64,000 nt of DNA. Origin: Virgibacillus salarius (GTDB lineage: Bacteria > Bacillota > Bacilli > Bacillales > Amphibacillaceae). The position numbers were made by a program, and so were the translations under genes. The stretch lies in NCBI RefSeq assembly GCF_039521925.1, contig NZ_BAAACY010000088.1:1-64000 (forward strand), given 5' to 3'. Shown one piece after another: positions 62,471-64,000 of this stretch; the stretch's first letter is position 1; every line of letters begins with the position of its first letter. The notes below the pieces were generated by a model. That model saw only the letters and a list, made by a program, of their open reading frames with translations. It did not search any database and was not told where the DNA came from.

Positions 62471-64000
62471 ATGCGTAAGGATAAGAAGGAATTACTTATT
62501 GAATACTTGCAGGAGAAAAATGATTGGGTCCAAACAAAAGAGCTAACAGAACTCTTGAATATTTCACCGCGTACGTTGAGAAATTATATCTCGCTTTTCA
62601 ATCATCCTTCATCCGATGTACACATTGAATCCTCTCATCTTGGTTATCGCTTCGTTGGTTTTCGGAAGAATGATATGCCTCATGAGAAAAAATCTGAAGC
62701 AAGCCGATCCGTTATTCAAACGCCGTCACAACGTATGTATTATATGTTACAACAGCTTGTCTTACTGCCAGAGGGGATCGACCTCTTTGAAATAAGTGAT
62801 TACCTCCATATCAGTATGCCTACGGTGGAAAGAGATATGCAAAGCTGTCGATCATTTTTAAAAAACTTTGATTTACAGCTATGTCGAAAAAAAGATCAGC
62901 TCTCCTTGAGTGGTTTGGAAAGAAATAAGCGTAAACTGATGAGTGTCATTTATTTTAAAGAATATAATACAACCTTTTATAATATTATTGATTTGGAAGA
63001 GGTGTATGATTATGACCTTCATGCGTTTCGCGATCGCCTGTTACAAATCTTAAATAATCATGGCTTAGACATTAATGAATATACCATTGGTAACATTATC
63101 TACCATATCGTCATCTCGATTGAACGTATCAAGGACGAACAATATATCCAAAAATTTTCATATGAATTTGAACAGCCGTTAATTCCAGCCGAGGTGCTAA
63201 CTGAGGTTAAACATTTGATAGAAGACTATTTTCATGTGTTTATTAGTAATGCTGAAATGAACTACCTGCAATCATTATTAGCAAGTAAAACTACCATTAA
63301 TCTAAAAGATGAGCGCTCAACTAATCTATTCAACAGCTTTATCAATGATAAGTACATCCATTTAGTACAAAAGATTATCGAAAAGGTTAACGATAGCTAT
63401 CTAGTTGATCTTGCCGATGAAGAATTTCAAGCAAAGTTTGCCCTGCATATTAAAAATATGTCGGTAAGGGCGGCGAGTGGATTTTCATCCAAGAACCCGT
63501 TAACCCAGACTATTAAAACCTCCTCTCCGCTTATTTATGATCTAGCGGTATTTATTTCAAACATCATCACGGAAGAGGAGCATGTAAAGCTACCTGAGGA
63601 TGAAATCACGTATATAGCCTTACATGTTGGGAGTTGCCTAGAATTAAAACAACATACAATGACAAAGATTCAGGCTATCCTAATTACTCCCGGCTATTAT
63701 GATATACACAAAGATATACAGAAAAAAATACGAAAGCATGTTGGCAATCAGATAACATTCAAACAGGTAATTACGCAAATGGATTATCAGTTATCAATGA
63801 ATGCAGATATGATCATCACTACAATGCCGACAACCGCTTCTGGGAATACTCCTACGCTAACGATAAGTCCTTTTGTATCAGACTATGACTTGATAAAGAT
63901 TCGCGATGAAATAGAGCGCTTAAAAGCAGCCAAGGCTAGAGCAAGAATGAAGCAACAACTACTTTCACTATTTGATGAGCGTCTATTTGTCCGAGGTAAA
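62471..64000 (+). CDS. LicR/BglG-type PRD transcriptional regulator (runs off window)
   Basis: At least 510 residues with no stop before the window end. Order: N-terminal helix-turn-helix (WVQTKELTELLNISPRTLRN), a second Mga/HTH-like region (FEISDYLHISMPTVERDM), PRD1 (about 185-290), PRD2 (about 295-395, with ITYIALHVGSCLELKQ), then an EIIB-like domain (about 400-490) and the start of a likely EIIA domain. This is the LicR architecture. LicR activates cellobiose/lichenan PTS operons and is controlled by phosphorylation of its PRDs. The EIIB-like region reads ILITPG without the usual Cys. Divergent from the PTS operon. Confidence 0.88.
   Translation, partial: MRKDKKELLIEYLQEKNDWVQTKELTELLNISPRTLRNYISLFNHPSSDVHIESSHLGYRFVGFRKNDMPHEKKSEASRSVIQTPSQRMYYMLQQLVLLPEGIDLFEISDYLHISMPTVERDMQSCRSFLKNFDLQLCRKKDQLSLSGLERNKRKLMSVIYFKEYNTTFYNIIDLEEVYDYDLHAFRDRLLQILNNHGLDINEYTIGNIIYHIVISIERIKDEQYIQKFSYEFEQPLIPAEVLTEVKHLIEDYFHVFISNAEMNYLQSLLASKTTINLKDERSTNLFNSFINDKYIHLVQKIIEKVNDSYLVDLADEEFQAKFALHIKNMSVRAASGFSSKNPLTQTIKTSSPLIYDLAVFISNIITEEEHVKLPEDEITYIALHVGSCLELKQHTMTKIQAILITPGYYDIHKDIQKKIRKHVGNQITFKQVITQMDYQLSMNADMIITTMPTTASGNTPTLTISPFVSDYDLIKIRDEIERLKAAKARARMKQQLLSLFDERLFVRGK

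Noticed and set aside
1..64000. tRNA, rRNA or CRISPR arrays
   Set aside because: No cloverleaf-like gene, rRNA stretch or regularly spaced repeat array was noticed.

Overview
The window reads as a chromosomal segment of a low-GC Gram-positive bacterium of the Bacillaceae, probably a halotolerant Oceanobacillus/Virgibacillus/Gracilibacillus-type organism. This rests on codon and base use, strong Shine-Dalgarno sites, LicT/RAT switches, a pbuE-type adenine riboswitch, D-alanyl-teichoic acid genes and a group II intron fragment resembling the class IIC intron of Oceanobacillus. The genus is inference.

Layout. (A) 1-3.7 kb: the edge of an IS21-type element, then a leftward five-gene operon of a small two-helix peptide, an ABC ATPase, a permease, an HELGH membrane protease and a tiny membrane protein. 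It looks like an uncharacterised peptide (bacteriocin-like) export and processing locus. (B) 4-12 kb: GNAT acetyltransferase, malate:quinone oxidoreductase, a YkvI-type permease, the alanine dehydrogenase regulator and gene (adeR-ald) and alanine racemase, with three copies of a hairpin-plus-tail repeat. (C) 12-17 kb: beta-glucoside use (phospho-beta-glucosidase, LicT antiterminator, PTS EIIBCA), each gene preceded by its own RAT/terminator switch. (D) 17-22.5 kb: MerR regulator with a textbook 19-bp-spacer promoter, a membrane-anchored alpha/beta hydrolase, a CGNR regulator divergent from an MFS transporter, and a DinB-like protein.

(E) 22.7-56.4 kb: a putative 33.6-kb genomic island. The 3' end of rlmH (56.4 kb) and a point at 22.74 kb share a 24-nt exact (37-nt, 34 identical) direct repeat containing the last rlmH codons and stop. 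Inverted 15-bp ends lie just inside. This is the architecture of SCC (staphylococcal cassette chromosome) elements, yet no ccr recombinase gene is visible. Inside are a PD-(D/E)XK-RAMA nuclease, pbuE with its adenine riboswitch, a sodium symporter and Gfo/Idh dehydrogenase, lone PTS EIIA/EIIB, two DeoR regulators, a complete inositol catabolic operon (iolABCDEJG plus a tautomerase), a class IIC intron fragment, a dltXABCD operon with its own two-component system, and a four-gene Wadjet-like SMC anti-plasmid system (jetD-A-B-C) next to rlmH.

(F) 56.4-64 kb: rlmH, a small membrane protein, a PadR-DUF4188 pair, and a cellobiose/lactose-type PTS cluster (EIIB, a frameshifted EIIC, EIIA, phospho-beta-glucosidase) divergent from a LicR-type PRD regulator that runs off the window. 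No tRNA, rRNA or CRISPR array was seen.
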